Translations under genes and position numbers: made by a program
DNA from: Albimonas donghaensis
GTDB lineage: Bacteria; Pseudomonadota; Alphaproteobacteria; Rhodobacterales; Rhodobacteraceae
Reading direction: 5' to 3'
NCBI RefSeq assembly: GCF_900106695.1
Contig: NZ_FNMZ01000004.1
Span: 124,001 to 188,000, forward strand
Length of the DNA stretch: 64,000 bases
Part shown: piece by piece, positions 8,402 to 17,058 of the stretch
How positions within the stretch are numbered: position 1 is the first letter of the stretch
Layout: each line of letters begins with the position of its first letter
Notes under the pieces: generated by a model
What the model was told of the DNA's origin: nothing
Databases searched by the model: none
The model's input: the letters and a program-made list of their open reading frames with translations, nothing else

Positions 8402-9733
8402 TCAGGGGTTCGTGATACGTCCGCTTTCTCTATTATATTTTCCGATATTTTGAACCCGCAGTGAACTTCTCATTTCCGCCCAAGCCGACCCATGCGGATA
8501 GGCTGCCTTGAAGGCTTGGCGGGCATGCATTGGGCGATAGCGCGCTAACCTAGGCGTGGGCTCCATGGGCCGGCCCTCTCGCCTCACCGGCCTCCGCATA
8601 GCCTCCACCGCCCGCCCTGCCCCGGCCTGGGAGGCCGGGTTGTAGGTGATCCCCAGCCGCACGTCCTTGTCCGACTGGTTCCCCATCCCGTCCGCCCGGT
8701 CGCGGTCGCTGGCGCCGCCCTCGCGCGCCCACCAGGCCCAGCTCCGGCGCAGGTCGCGGAACTGCACGTCCTTGATCGGGGGCATCGTCCGCGCCGCCCT
8801 GGCGCGGACCTTGGCGAAGTGGGTTCGGAAGTTGTCGGGAAGGTAGGCGGCGCCCTCGGCATTCAGGATCAAGGGCCCCTCGCCCTTCGCCTCCGCCCGG
8901 CGAGCTTCAATCAACGGCGCCAGCTCGGAGTGCACGGGCAGCACCGCCGCCTTCTGCTTGCTCCCCTGCTTCGCTTTGGAGCGCAGGAAACGCCACATGC
9001 CGTCCGGTCCGAAGTTCTCCACCCGCGCCGCCAGCACGTCGGCCTGGCGCTGGCCTTGATACCAGGCCACCGCAATCGCCAGGCGCATCCCGGCCAGGCC
9101 AAGATCCTCGGCTGCGGCGCAGAGGGCGTCGAACTCCTCCCAGGACAGCACCCGGTCGCGGGGCGGCGGCGTCTCCATCCTCAGGCGCACCGCCGGGTTG
9201 GCCGCGATCCAGCCGCGCAGCTCGCCATAGCCCAGCACCACCGACATGACGCGGATGTCATGCTGGGCGATCCACTTCCCGTTCTCGCGGTAGAGCGTTT
9301 CATACCACTCGCGCAGGATCGGCTTGGTGAAGGCCGCGGCCTGCGTGGCGCCCCACTTCTTCTCGATCCGCCGCAACGTGGCGTCGTAGTCGCGCCGGGT
9401 CGCCTCGCGCAGCTTCGTCCAGAGGGGCGAGCGTCGATACTCGGCCGCAAGGCGGGAGAAGGTGCGCCCGCCCCGATCCCGCACGGTGATCCCGTTGCGG
9501 GCGTCGTCCACCTTCCGGTTCAGCGCCGTCGCCTGGCGCATCGACCAGGTGAGGCGGTGCGGATCGAGCGGCACGGCCTCGAAGCCGAACGCCTCGCGCT
9601 CGGCCTTGGTCGGCTCCCACCACAGCCGCCAGCTTTCATCGGCCCGCTGACGCTGGCGCACGCGGGCCGGCACGGGCTCGATGTCGTCGAGCGGCCCGGC
9701 CTCCGGCTTCGACTTGGCGGCACGGCCCTTCAT
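8402..9733 (-). CDS. Tyrosine recombinase / phage-type integrase
   Basis: 443 residues. An N-terminal SAM-like core-binding domain (about 110-210) precedes the catalytic domain. The first catalytic arginine is in YQGQRQADVLAAR. The second box reads FRDLRRSW, where arginine replaces the usual histidine, as seen in a group of proteobacterial integrases. ITYNP near residue 370 offers the nucleophilic tyrosine. The last 25 residues (8402-8476) are encoded in AT-rich DNA unlike the rest of the gene. The start codon overlaps the AlpA-like gene by 4 bp. It probably inserted or excised this island; activity is uncertain. Confidence 0.85.
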   Translation of the reverse strand: MKGRAAKSKPEAGPLDDIEPVPARVRQRQRADESWRLWWEPTKAEREAFGFEAVPLDPHRLTWSMRQATALNRKVDDARNGITVRDRGGRTFSRLAAEYRRSPLWTKLREATRRDYDATLRRIEKKWGATQAAAFTKPILREWYETLYRENGKWIAQHDIRVMSVVLGYGELRGWIAANPAVRLRMETPPPRDRVLSWEEFDALCAAAEDLGLAGMRLAIAVAWYQGQRQADVLAARVENFGPDGMWRFLRSKAKQGSKQKAAVLPVHSELAPLIEARRAEAKGEGPLILNAEGAAYLPDNFRTHFAKVRARAARTMPPIKDVQFRDLRRSWAWWAREGGASDRDRADGMGNQSDKDVRLGITYNPASQAGAGRAVEAMRRPVRREGRPMEPTPRLARYRPMHARQAFKAAYPHGSAWAEMRSSLRVQNIGKYNRESGRITNP

Positions 9734-10032
9734 GCCGTCCTCGCCATGCGCATCATCACGGCGCGGTCCACGGCCAGGTCGGCCGCAGCCATGCCCGGCA
9801 CCCCTTCCACCCGGGCCGGCGGGCGATTCATCCAGGCGACGATTTCATCCCGCCGCCATCGGAGCGGGCAGACGGCGCGCTGCTGGATCGGTTCCGGGAA
9901 GCCCTCGTCCTCGACCAGGCGCGCGCGGGCGCTCAGAAACGTGTCGGCCGAGGCGTAGCCGATCAGCTTGGCGACCTCGGCCGATGTCAGGAACAGCCGG
10001 CCCTCGCCGCGGGGGATACGGCGCCTGGTCAT
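9730..10032 (-). CDS. AlpA/excisionase-like helix-turn-helix protein
   Basis: A 100-residue protein with a MerR/AlpA-type DNA-binding fold: FLTSAEVAKLIGYASADTF (helix-turn-helix), then a wing with FPEPIQQ and the closing LRWRRDEIVAWM. Such proteins act as prophage or island excisionase/activators. It overlaps the integrase start by 4 bp (ATGA), so the two are one transcript. The frame is open further upstream, but the ATG at 10032 is the first that gives a family-like N-terminus. Confidence 0.8.
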   Translation of the reverse strand: MTRRRIPRGEGRLFLTSAEVAKLIGYASADTFLSARARLVEDEGFPEPIQQRAVCPLRWRRDEIVAWMNRPPARVEGVPGMAAADLAVDRAVMMRMARTA

Positions 10033-10248
10033 CGCCCTGCCCTCCGCAGCGCCTCGCGATCTTCGGCGGAACGCGCGGCCGGGCGTCTCGGGGGGAGACC
10101 CGCGATGACCGGCGAACGCTCCCCGGTCATCGCTCTTGCGCTCCATGCCATGGCCTGCGCCGTGCGGGGGCGGACCCGCGCGCCGGACGGCGCAAACATG
10201 GCGGCGGAGAAGGGCGACGTTTCGCCTCCGCGATCGCGATTTGCGTCG

Positions 10249-10413
10249 CCCGCGGGCGGGCGCCAAGTAAAAGAAACCCGCGGGCGGGCGCCAAGCAAAG
10301 GCAACCCGCGGGCGGGCGCCAAGTAGAAGGGATCCGTGGGCGGGCTCCCATCAAAGGAACCCGCAGACGGGCGTCAGTTCGCATGGCCCGCGGGCCGGCG
10401 CCGGAAAGCGACG
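10249..10413. repeat. Six-copy 28-bp direct repeat array
   Basis: Units begin at 10249, 10277, 10305, 10333, 10360 and 10387 (periods 28, 28, 28, 27, 27). The first three open with the same 19 bases, CCCGCGGGCGGGCGCCAAG, followed by an A-rich 9 bp; the last three are increasingly diverged. It lies between the AlpA-like gene and cydD, at the island's right edge. There are no unique spacers, so it is not CRISPR. Iteron-like or simply expanded repeat DNA are the alternatives. The remainder of 10033-10456 shows no gene. Confidence 0.85.
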
Positions 10414-10456
10414 AGGCCCGGATGGGGCCGGGCACGGCAGGGGGGGCGCAAGCCGC

Positions 10457-12160
10457 ATGACGCATGCAAGGGCGCGGCGCGACGCCGACTGTCCCGCCCG
10501 CCGGGCCGCGGAGCGCATCCTCGCCCCGGCGCGGCGTGAGCTGACGCGGGCCGGGCTGCTGTCCGCGCTCGCCGGCGCGCTCTGGCCGGTGCAGGCCGCC
10601 GCCATCGCCTGGGCGGTCGCGGCCTGGGCCGAGGGCGCCGACCCGCTGCCCCCCGCCGCCCTCGCCGCCGCCGTGCTGCTGGCCTGCGGCGCGGCGCGGG
10701 CCGGGCTCGACCATCTCGCGGGCGGTCTCCTGTTCCGCGCCGCCGACCGGGTGCTGGCCCGCGAGACCGAGGCCCTGCTGCGGCGCGAGGCCCGCGCGCC
10801 CTCGGCCCAGGGCTCGTCCGCCGCCGCCGCGCTGATCGTCCAGAAACTGCCCCTGCTGCAGCCCTGGATCACCCGCCACCACGTCGCCATGACCCGGGTG
10901 CGGATCCTGCCCCTGCTGCTGCTGGCGCTGGTCTTGCCGATCTCCTGGCTCGCGGGGCTGACGCTGCTGGTCGCGGGGCCGCTGATCCCGGTCTTCATGG
11001 CGCTGGTGGGCATGGCGGCGGAGGACGCCTCGCGCCGGCAGCTGACGGAAATCGGCTCGATGAACGCCCTGCTGATGGAGCGGCTGTCGGCCCTGCTCGA
11101 CATCCGCCTGCTGGGGGCGGAGGCGCGGGCCGCGGCGGATTTCGAGACCCGGGCCGAGGCCCTGCGCGACCGCACCATGGCCGTGCTGCGCATCGCCTTC
11201 CTGTCCTCGACGGTGCTGGAGCTGTTCGCGGCGCTGGGGGTCGCGCTGGTGGCGGTGTTCGTGGGATTCTCCCTGATCGGGGAGATCGGGATCGGCGCCT
11301 GGGGCACGCCCCTGACATTGGGCGAGGGGCTGTTCGTGCTGCTGCTGGCGCCCGAGTTCTTCCAGCCCCTGCGCGACATGGCGGCCGCCTGGCATGACCG
11401 GGCCGCGGGGCTGGCCGTCGCCGCGGAGCTGGAGGCGCTGGACGCCGAGCCCCGCATGGCCCCGCCGGGCCGGGGCGAGGCCGCCGCGCCCCTGCCCGGT
11501 CCGCTCTCGGTCCGGCTGGAGGGGGCCGCGGCCGCCCTGCCCGGCCATGCGGTGGCGCTGCCGGATCTGGCCCTGGGTCCGGGGGATAGCCTGGCGCTGA
11601 CCGGGCCGAGCGGCGCGGGCAAGTCCACCGCGCTGGCGGCGCTGGCGGGGCTGGCGCCGCTCGCCTCCGGCCGGATCGAGGTCTGCGGGCGGGCGCTGGA
11701 CGCCGCCACCGCCGACGCCTGGCGGGCGCGGCTGGCCTTCGTCCCCCAGCGCCCGCATTTCCCCGACGCCCGGCTGGGCGACTGGCTGGACCCGCGCGCC
11801 ACCGGGGCCGATCCCTGGCCCGCCCTGCGCCTGGCCGAGGCGGCGGAGATCGTCGCCCGCCTGCCCGACGGGCTCGACGCCCGGCTGGGAGAGACCGGCG
11901 GCGGCGTCTCGGGCGGGGAGGCGCGGCGGCTGATGCTGGCCCGCGCGGTGATGGCGGGCGGAGACCTGGTGCTGGCCGACGAGCCCACCGCCGACCTCGA
12001 CGCCGAGACCGCCGCGAAGATCATCGCCGCGCTGGCCCGGCTGAAGGCGCGCGGCGTGGCGGTGATCGTGGCGACCCATGACCCCGCGCTCGCCGCCGCC
12101 ATGGACCGGCGCGCCGCGATCGCCGCGCCCTCGCCCGCCTCCGCCGAGGTCCCGGCATGA
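10457..12160 (+). CDS. cydD: Heterodimeric ABC exporter subunit CydD
   Basis: CydDC exports cysteine/glutathione to the periplasm and is needed to assemble cytochrome bd. This 567-residue half-transporter has a six-helix membrane domain and a C-terminal ATPase. Walker A is GPSGAGKST (about residue 382), the signature is VSGGE (about 484, a variant of LSGGQ), and Walker B is LVLADEPT (about 504). It overlaps cydC by 4 bp (ATGA) and leads the cydDCABX group. A purine-rich GGGGGG precedes the ATG. Order and overlap make the CydD assignment secure even though CydD and CydC are paralogues. Confidence 0.95.
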   Translation: MTHARARRDADCPARRAAERILAPARRELTRAGLLSALAGALWPVQAAAIAWAVAAWAEGADPLPPAALAAAVLLACGAARAGLDHLAGGLLFRAADRVLARETEALLRREARAPSAQGSSAAAALIVQKLPLLQPWITRHHVAMTRVRILPLLLLALVLPISWLAGLTLLVAGPLIPVFMALVGMAAEDASRRQLTEIGSMNALLMERLSALLDIRLLGAEARAAADFETRAEALRDRTMAVLRIAFLSSTVLELFAALGVALVAVFVGFSLIGEIGIGAWGTPLTLGEGLFVLLLAPEFFQPLRDMAAAWHDRAAGLAVAAELEALDAEPRMAPPGRGEAAAPLPGPLSVRLEGAAAALPGHAVALPDLALGPGDSLALTGPSGAGKSTALAALAGLAPLASGRIEVCGRALDAATADAWRARLAFVPQRPHFPDARLGDWLDPRATGADPWPALRLAEAAEIVARLPDGLDARLGETGGGVSGGEARRLMLARAVMAGGDLVLADEPTADLDAETAAKIIAALARLKARGVAVIVATHDPALAAAMDRRAAIAAPSPASAEVPA

Positions 12161-13854
12161 GCCCGGTCCTCCAGGTCATCCGCGTGCTGCTGGGCGGGGT
12201 CGAACGGCGGGCGGTGCGCCGCGCCATGCTGCGCGGCGCGGCGCTGAGCGTGGCGGTGCTGGCCATGGGGGCGGCGCTGCTGGGTCTGTCGGGCTGGTTC
12301 GTCACCGCCGCCGGGCTGGCGGGGATCGCGGGCATCGGCATCGGTTTCGACATGTTCCGCCCCTCGGCCGGGGTGCGCTTCCTGGCGCTGGGTCGGGCCG
12401 CGGCGCGCTATGGCGAGCGGGTGCTGACCCATGACGCCACCCTGCGGGCGCTGACCGCGCTGCGGGTGTCGCTGCTGCGCGGGCAGGCGAGGCGGGACGC
12501 GCGCGGGCTGGCGCGGCTTCGGGGGGAAACCGCGCTGACCCGGATCGTGGCGGATGTGGACGCGCTGGACGGTCTGGCGCTGCGGGTGCTGCTGCCCGCC
12601 GCGGCGGGGCTGGCCGCGCAGCTGGGCGCCGCGGCGCTGCTGGCCTGGCTGGTCGGCTGGCCGGTGGCGCTGGCGGTGGGGCTCGGGTTCCTGCCGGCCT
12701 CGGCCTGGATCCTGGCCCGGCTGGCGCGGCGCGGGCTCGCCCCCTCCGACCGGCTGGAGACGGCGCGCCAGTCCCTGCGCCGGGGCGTGATCGACATGAT
12801 CCGCGACCGCGAGGCGCTGATCCTCGCCGGGCGCCTGGGCGCGCGGGAAACCGACCTCGTCGCGCTGGACGCGCAGGCGAGGGCCGGCGCCGCGGCGCTC
12901 GACCGGGCGGAGCGGCGGGCGGGGTTCGCGCTGGCCTGCACGGCCTCGGTCGCGGCGGCGGCGGCGCTGATGGCCGGGGCCTGGCTGCTGTCGCGGGGCG
13001 CGGTGGATCCGGCGCAGGCGGTGATCGGGCTTTTCGTCGCCCTGGCGCTGGCCGAGACCGTGCTGCCCCTGCGCCGCGGCTTCGCGGAGCTGGGCCGCAT
13101 GGTCGGCGCCGCGCGGCGCATCGCGCCGGAGACCCGCGGCGCCCCCCCGCCCGCCGCCGCCCCTTCGCACGCCGCCCCCCTCGCCCCGCTCCTGCGCGTC
13201 GACCGCCCCGAGGCCGCCTTCGACCTGGGCCCCGGACAGACCGTCGCGCTGACCGGCCCTTCCGGCGCCGGCAAGACCACGCTGCTGCTGCGCATCGCCG
13301 GGCTCGCCCCGGGCGGCGGCGTCGCGATCTCCGGCCGCGCCCCGCGCGACTGGCCCGAGGGCGACCTGCGCGCGCAGGTCGCCCTCCTGCCCCAGCGCAG
13401 CGCCCTGATCGCCGGCACGGTGCGCGAGAATCTGGCCCTGGCCGGCCCCGCCACGGACGAAGAGATGCGCGACGCTCTCGCCGCCGCGGGACTGGAGACC
13501 GCGCTGGCCCCGCGCGGCGGGCTGGACGCGCCCCTGGGCGAGGGCGGCGCGGGGCTGTCGGGCGGCCAGGCGAGGCGCCTCGTTCTGGCGCGCGTCCTGT
13601 TGAAGCGACCCGCGCTTCTGATGCTTGACGAGCCGACCGAGGGGCTCGACAACTTCATGGCCGACGCCGTTCTGAACGGGGTTCGGCGGGCGCTTCCGCA
13701 CGCGGCGATCCTCGTCGCCCTGCACAGAGGCGCGGACCATCCGGTATTCGACCGGGTCGTCCCGCTTCGGCCCGTTCCATACGGTGACGCGACCCCGCGT
13801 CCCGAAGCGGAGACCCGATGCGGCGAAATCGCCGCGCTCCCTCCGCTTCGGTGA
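12157..13854 (+). CDS. cydC: Heterodimeric ABC exporter subunit CydC
   Basis: Second half of the CydDC thiol exporter, 565 residues. A membrane domain with LLGLSGWFVTAAGLAG is characteristic of CydC. It is followed by an ATPase with Walker A GPSGAGKTT (about 367), signature LSGGQ (about 465) and Walker B LLMLDEPT (about 487). Its stop codon lies inside the palindrome CGGTGAC-N3-GTCACCG, so an internal promoter for cydA appears to be built into the cydC end. Confidence 0.95.
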   Translation: MSPVLQVIRVLLGGVERRAVRRAMLRGAALSVAVLAMGAALLGLSGWFVTAAGLAGIAGIGIGFDMFRPSAGVRFLALGRAAARYGERVLTHDATLRALTALRVSLLRGQARRDARGLARLRGETALTRIVADVDALDGLALRVLLPAAAGLAAQLGAAALLAWLVGWPVALAVGLGFLPASAWILARLARRGLAPSDRLETARQSLRRGVIDMIRDREALILAGRLGARETDLVALDAQARAGAAALDRAERRAGFALACTASVAAAAALMAGAWLLSRGAVDPAQAVIGLFVALALAETVLPLRRGFAELGRMVGAARRIAPETRGAPPPAAAPSHAAPLAPLLRVDRPEAAFDLGPGQTVALTGPSGAGKTTLLLRIAGLAPGGGVAISGRAPRDWPEGDLRAQVALLPQRSALIAGTVRENLALAGPATDEEMRDALAAAGLETALAPRGGLDAPLGEGGAGLSGGQARRLVLARVLLKRPALLMLDEPTEGLDNFMADAVLNGVRRALPHAAILVALHRGADHPVFDRVVPLRPVPYGDATPRPEAETRCGEIAALPPLR

Positions 13855-13865
13855 CCTTGTCACCG
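13849..13865. promoter_or_regulatory. Palindromic operator before cydA
   Basis: CGGTGAC-CTT-GTCACCG is a perfect 7-bp inverted repeat with a 3-bp centre, about 95 bp before the cydA start and overlapping the cydC stop. The same sequence, apart from the centre, occurs at 17757-17773. Together with the Crp/Fnr gene nearby it is a likely binding site for that regulator; binding is inferred. Confidence 0.7.
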
Positions 13866-13959
13866 ACCTCGGCGGACGCCCGGCGCCATAACCGCCCGAC
13901 CGCGCCGCGAGGGGCGAATGCTCGCCCCCCGTCGGCGGCCGCGCTACCGGGAGACCCCA

Positions 13960-15582
13960 ATGGAGCTCGATGTCGTCGAGCTGTCTCGCCTGCAATTCGC
14001 GATGACGGCGATGTTTCACTTCCTGTTCGTGCCGCTGACCCTGGGCCTGTCCGCCCTGGTCGCGATCATGGAGACCGTCTACGTCATGACGGGCCGCCCG
14101 ATCTGGCGGCAGATGACCAAGTTCTGGGGGATGCTGTTCGGCATCAATTTCGCCATCGGCGTCGCCACCGGCATCACCATGGAATTCCAGTTCGGCATGA
14201 ACTGGTCCTATTATTCCCACTATGTCGGCGACGTCTTCGGCGCCCCCCTGGCCATCGAAGGCCTCATGGCCTTCTTCCTCGAAGCCACCTTCGTTGGCCT
14301 GTTCTTCTTCGGCTGGGACAGGCTGAAGCCGGTGCAGCACCTCATGGTGACCTGGCTGGTGGCCATCGGGTCGAACTTCTCGGCGCTGTGGATCCTCATC
14401 GCCAACGGCTGGATGCAGAACCCGGTCGGGGCCGAGTTCAACCCCGACACCATGCGCATGGAGATGACCTCCTTCACCGAGGTCCTGTTCAACGAGGTCG
14501 CCCAGGCCAAGTTCGTGCACACGGTCTCGGCGGGCTACGTGACCGCCTCGGTCTTCGTGCTGGGCGTCTCGGCGTGGTATCTGCTCAAGGGCCGGCACAC
14601 CCGGCTCGCCCGGCGCTCGATCACCGTGGCGGCCTCCTTCGGGCTGGCCTCGGCGCTGTCGGTGGTGGTGCTGGGGGATGAGAGCGGCTATTCGGCCAGC
14701 CACACCCAGAAGATGAAGCTCGCCTCCATCGAAGCGATGTGGGAGACGCATCCCGCCCCCGCGCCCTTCACCGCCTTCGGCCTGCCCGACCGCGCGGCGC
14801 GCGAGACGCATTACGCCATCGAGATCCCCTGGGTCATGGGCCTGATCGGCACGCGCTCGACCACCGAGATCATCCCCGGCATCGACGAACTGGTGGCGGA
14901 GGCGGACGCCCGCATCCGCTCCGGCCTCATCGCCTATGACGCGCTGATGACCCTGCGCGCCGACCGCGCCGACGCCCCCCAGGTGATCCGCGACCGGTTC
15001 GAGCGTCACTCCGCCGATCTCGGCTTCGCCATGCTGCTCAAGCGCTATGTGGACGACCCGCGCGACGCGACCGAGGCCGATATCGCCATGGCCGCCGACG
15101 ACACCGTGCCCGGCGTCGCGCCGATCTTCTGGGCGTTCCGGATCATGGTGGCGCTCGGCTTCGCCTTCATCGCGATGATGGTCTATTTCTTCTGGCGCTC
15201 GTCCTTCCGGCAGCAGAGCTACCCGCGCTGGGCGCTGCGCATCGCGGTGGCGATGATCCCCGCCCCCTGGATCGCGGCGGAGATGGGGTGGTTCGTGGCC
15301 GAATACGGCCGCCAGCCCTGGACCGTGGACGGGGTGCTGCCCACGGCGCTGTCGGTCAGCCATCTGGGCGTGTCGGACCTGCTGTTCAGCCTGGCCGGCT
15401 TCTTCCTGTTCTACACCGTGCTGTTCGTCGTCGAGATGGGGCTGATGCTGAAATACATCCGCAAGGGCCCCTTCGAGGACGTCGAGGAGACCGAGGCCTG
15501 GGAGGCCCGCCACGAACATCGCCTGAGCACCCATGACGGCCGCGGCCCGTTCGCCGACGCCGCGATCAACCCGGCGGAGTGA
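13960..15582 (+). CDS. cydA: Cytochrome bd ubiquinol oxidase subunit I
   Basis: CydA carries hemes b558, b595 and d and oxidises quinol while reducing O2 to water with very high oxygen affinity, without pumping protons. 540 residues, as in E. coli. The conserved histidine lies in AMFHFLFVPLT (His20). GDESGYSASHTQKMKLASIEA begins a long E. coli-type Q-loop, ending near VAPIFWAFRIM, and GWFVAEYGRQPW is the typical late motif. This is therefore the long-Q-loop class, not the short cyanide-insensitive type. The ATG at 13960 (MELDVVELSRLQF) matches the family; the upstream in-frame ATG at 13918 lies in leader sequence. Confidence 0.97.
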   Translation: MELDVVELSRLQFAMTAMFHFLFVPLTLGLSALVAIMETVYVMTGRPIWRQMTKFWGMLFGINFAIGVATGITMEFQFGMNWSYYSHYVGDVFGAPLAIEGLMAFFLEATFVGLFFFGWDRLKPVQHLMVTWLVAIGSNFSALWILIANGWMQNPVGAEFNPDTMRMEMTSFTEVLFNEVAQAKFVHTVSAGYVTASVFVLGVSAWYLLKGRHTRLARRSITVAASFGLASALSVVVLGDESGYSASHTQKMKLASIEAMWETHPAPAPFTAFGLPDRAARETHYAIEIPWVMGLIGTRSTTEIIPGIDELVAEADARIRSGLIAYDALMTLRADRADAPQVIRDRFERHSADLGFAMLLKRYVDDPRDATEADIAMAADDTVPGVAPIFWAFRIMVALGFAFIAMMVYFFWRSSFRQQSYPRWALRIAVAMIPAPWIAAEMGWFVAEYGRQPWTVDGVLPTALSVSHLGVSDLLFSLAGFFLFYTVLFVVEMGLMLKYIRKGPFEDVEETEAWEARHEHRLSTHDGRGPFADAAINPAE

Positions 15583-15587
15583 GCGAC

Positions 15588-16748
15588 ATGATCCTGCATG
15601 AACTCATCGACTACGACGTGCTTCGGGTGATCTGGTGGCTGCTGCTGGGCGTGCTGCTGATCGGCTTCGCGATGACCGACGGCTTCGACATGGGGGTCGG
15701 CGCGCTGCTGCCCTTCGTGGGGCGCACCGACGTGGAGCGCCGGGTGGCGATCAACACCGTCGGCCCGGTCTGGGAGGGCAACCAGGTCTGGTTCATCCTC
15801 GGCGGCGGCGCGATCTTCGCGGCCTGGCCGCCGCTCTACGCGGTCAGCTTCTCGGGCTTCTACCTCGCCATGTTCCTGATCCTCGCGGCGCTGATCGTGC
15901 GCCCCGTGGCGTTCAAGTATCGCTCCAAGCGCGACGGGACGGCCTGGCGCACGACCTGGGACTGGGCGCTGTTCGCGGGCGGCGCGGTCCCGGCGCTGGT
16001 CTTCGGGGTGGCGGTGGGCAACGTCCTGCAGGGCGTGCCGTTCGAGCTGACGCCGGAGCTGTTCTCGCTCTATCCCGGCGGCGCGCTGGCCAAGCTCTTC
16101 GGGCTGCTCAACCCGTTCGCGCTGCTTTGCGGGGCGGTGTCGCTGTCCATGCTCGTCACCCATGGCGCGGCCTGGCTGGCGCTGAAGACCGAGGGCGTCG
16201 TGGCGGCGCGGGCGCGGGCCATCGGGTCGGTGACGGGCCTGCTGACGCCCGCGGGCTTCGTGCTGGCCGGCCTGTGGCTGTCGGTGGGGATCGAGGGCTA
16301 CGCCTTCGCCGGAGAGGTCGCCACCGACGGCCCCTCCAACCCGCTCTACAACGACGTGGTGCGCACGGCGTCCTGGATGACCGCCTACGCGGAGCGGCCC
16401 TGGATCGCCATCGCCCCCCTGCTGGGGCTGGCGGGGATGGGCATGGCGTGGCTGGGGATGCGGGCGGGGCGCGAGGTCTCCACCCTGCTGTGGTCCAAGC
16501 TGGGGATCTTCGGCGCGATCTCCACCGTCGGGCTGACCATGTTCCCGTTCCTGCTGCCGTCCTCGCGCCATCCGAATTCGTCGCTGTCGGTGTGGGACAG
16601 CTCGTCCTCGCACCTGACGCTGTTCACCATGCTGGTGGCGACGGTGATCTTCATGCCGCTGATCCTGCTCTACACCGCCTGGGTCTACCGGGTGCTGTGG
16701 GGCAAGGTCACCGAGGCCGACGTGGCCGACAACTCCCACAGCTACTGA
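15588..16748 (+). CDS. cydB: Cytochrome bd ubiquinol oxidase subunit II
   Basis: CydB is the heme-free structural partner of CydA, related to it in fold. 386 residues from the ATG at 15588. A GTG at 15579 overlapping the cydA stop is possible, but GGCGGAG at 15573-15579 fits the ATG as a ribosome site, and the family starts at IDYDVLRVIWW. Landmarks are GFDMGVGALLPFVGRTDVERRVAINTVGPVWEGNQVW (read in pieces) near the N-terminus and a late SSRHPNSSLSVWDSSSS. Confidence 0.96.
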   Translation: MILHELIDYDVLRVIWWLLLGVLLIGFAMTDGFDMGVGALLPFVGRTDVERRVAINTVGPVWEGNQVWFILGGGAIFAAWPPLYAVSFSGFYLAMFLILAALIVRPVAFKYRSKRDGTAWRTTWDWALFAGGAVPALVFGVAVGNVLQGVPFELTPELFSLYPGGALAKLFGLLNPFALLCGAVSLSMLVTHGAAWLALKTEGVVAARARAIGSVTGLLTPAGFVLAGLWLSVGIEGYAFAGEVATDGPSNPLYNDVVRTASWMTAYAERPWIAIAPLLGLAGMGMAWLGMRAGREVSTLLWSKLGIFGAISTVGLTMFPFLLPSSRHPNSSLSVWDSSSSHLTLFTMLVATVIFMPLILLYTAWVYRVLWGKVTEADVADNSHSY

Positions 16749-16762
16749 GAGGAGATGCGCAG

Positions 16763-16900
16763 ATGTGGTATTTCGCCTGGCTCCTGGGCCTGCCGCTGGC
16801 CGCGATCTTCGCGGTGCTGAACGCCATGTGGCTGGAGATGCAGCGCGACCGGATCCTCGCCGACGAGGACGAGACGCGCCGGCCCGCGGTCTCCGACTGA
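16763..16900 (+). CDS. cydX: Cytochrome bd small subunit CydX
   Basis: A 45-residue single-helix membrane peptide. It opens MWYFAWLLGLPLA, contains the invariant Trp-Tyr/Phe start and the NAMWLE motif, and ends in a short acidic tail. CydX stabilises the heme site of CydAB. It starts 14 bp after cydB with AGAGGAGA as ribosome site. It is easily missed by gene callers because of its size. Confidence 0.93.
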   Translation: MWYFAWLLGLPLAAIFAVLNAMWLEMQRDRILADEDETRRPAVSD

Positions 16901-16926
16901 CCGCCGCGATCGACCGGAGATGCGTT

Positions 16927-16961
16927 GGGGGGGGGAGGCGCGGCGCGGCGTCTCCCCCCCC
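16927..16961 (+). terminator. Terminator of the cydDCABX operon
   Basis: A run of nine G followed by AG (16927-16937) pairs with CTCCCCCCCC (16952-16961), and TTCGGTTTT follows. It lies 27 bp after the cydX stop and before the Crp/Fnr gene. Confidence 0.7.
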
Positions 16962-17058
16962 TTCGGTTTTCGCCCCCGCGCAGGTTGACGCGCGGCGGGG
17001 GCCGCATCCAGGGTCGCGGTGAAAACCACAGACGCCACGCGTGAAAGGGGGCCGCCCC

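Noticed and set aside
10249-10413. A possible CRISPR array at the 28-bp repeats
   Set aside because: Repeats follow one another with no unique spacers, units diverge progressively, and no cas genes are present.
8340-10456. A second tRNA-Lys 3' end as right attachment site of the island
   Set aside because: No copy of the GGTTCGAACC-containing 3' part was found between the integrase and cydD.
10351-15534. A minus-strand open frame of about 1,700 codons across the cyd genes
   Set aside because: It is antisense to five well-defined cyd genes, has Gln/Arg/Gly-only composition and no ribosome site; long antisense frames are expected at this GC content.
15579-15590. GTG at 15579 as the cydB start
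   Set aside because: The ATG at 15588 has a better-placed ribosome site and matches the usual CydB N-terminus; the GTG remains possible.
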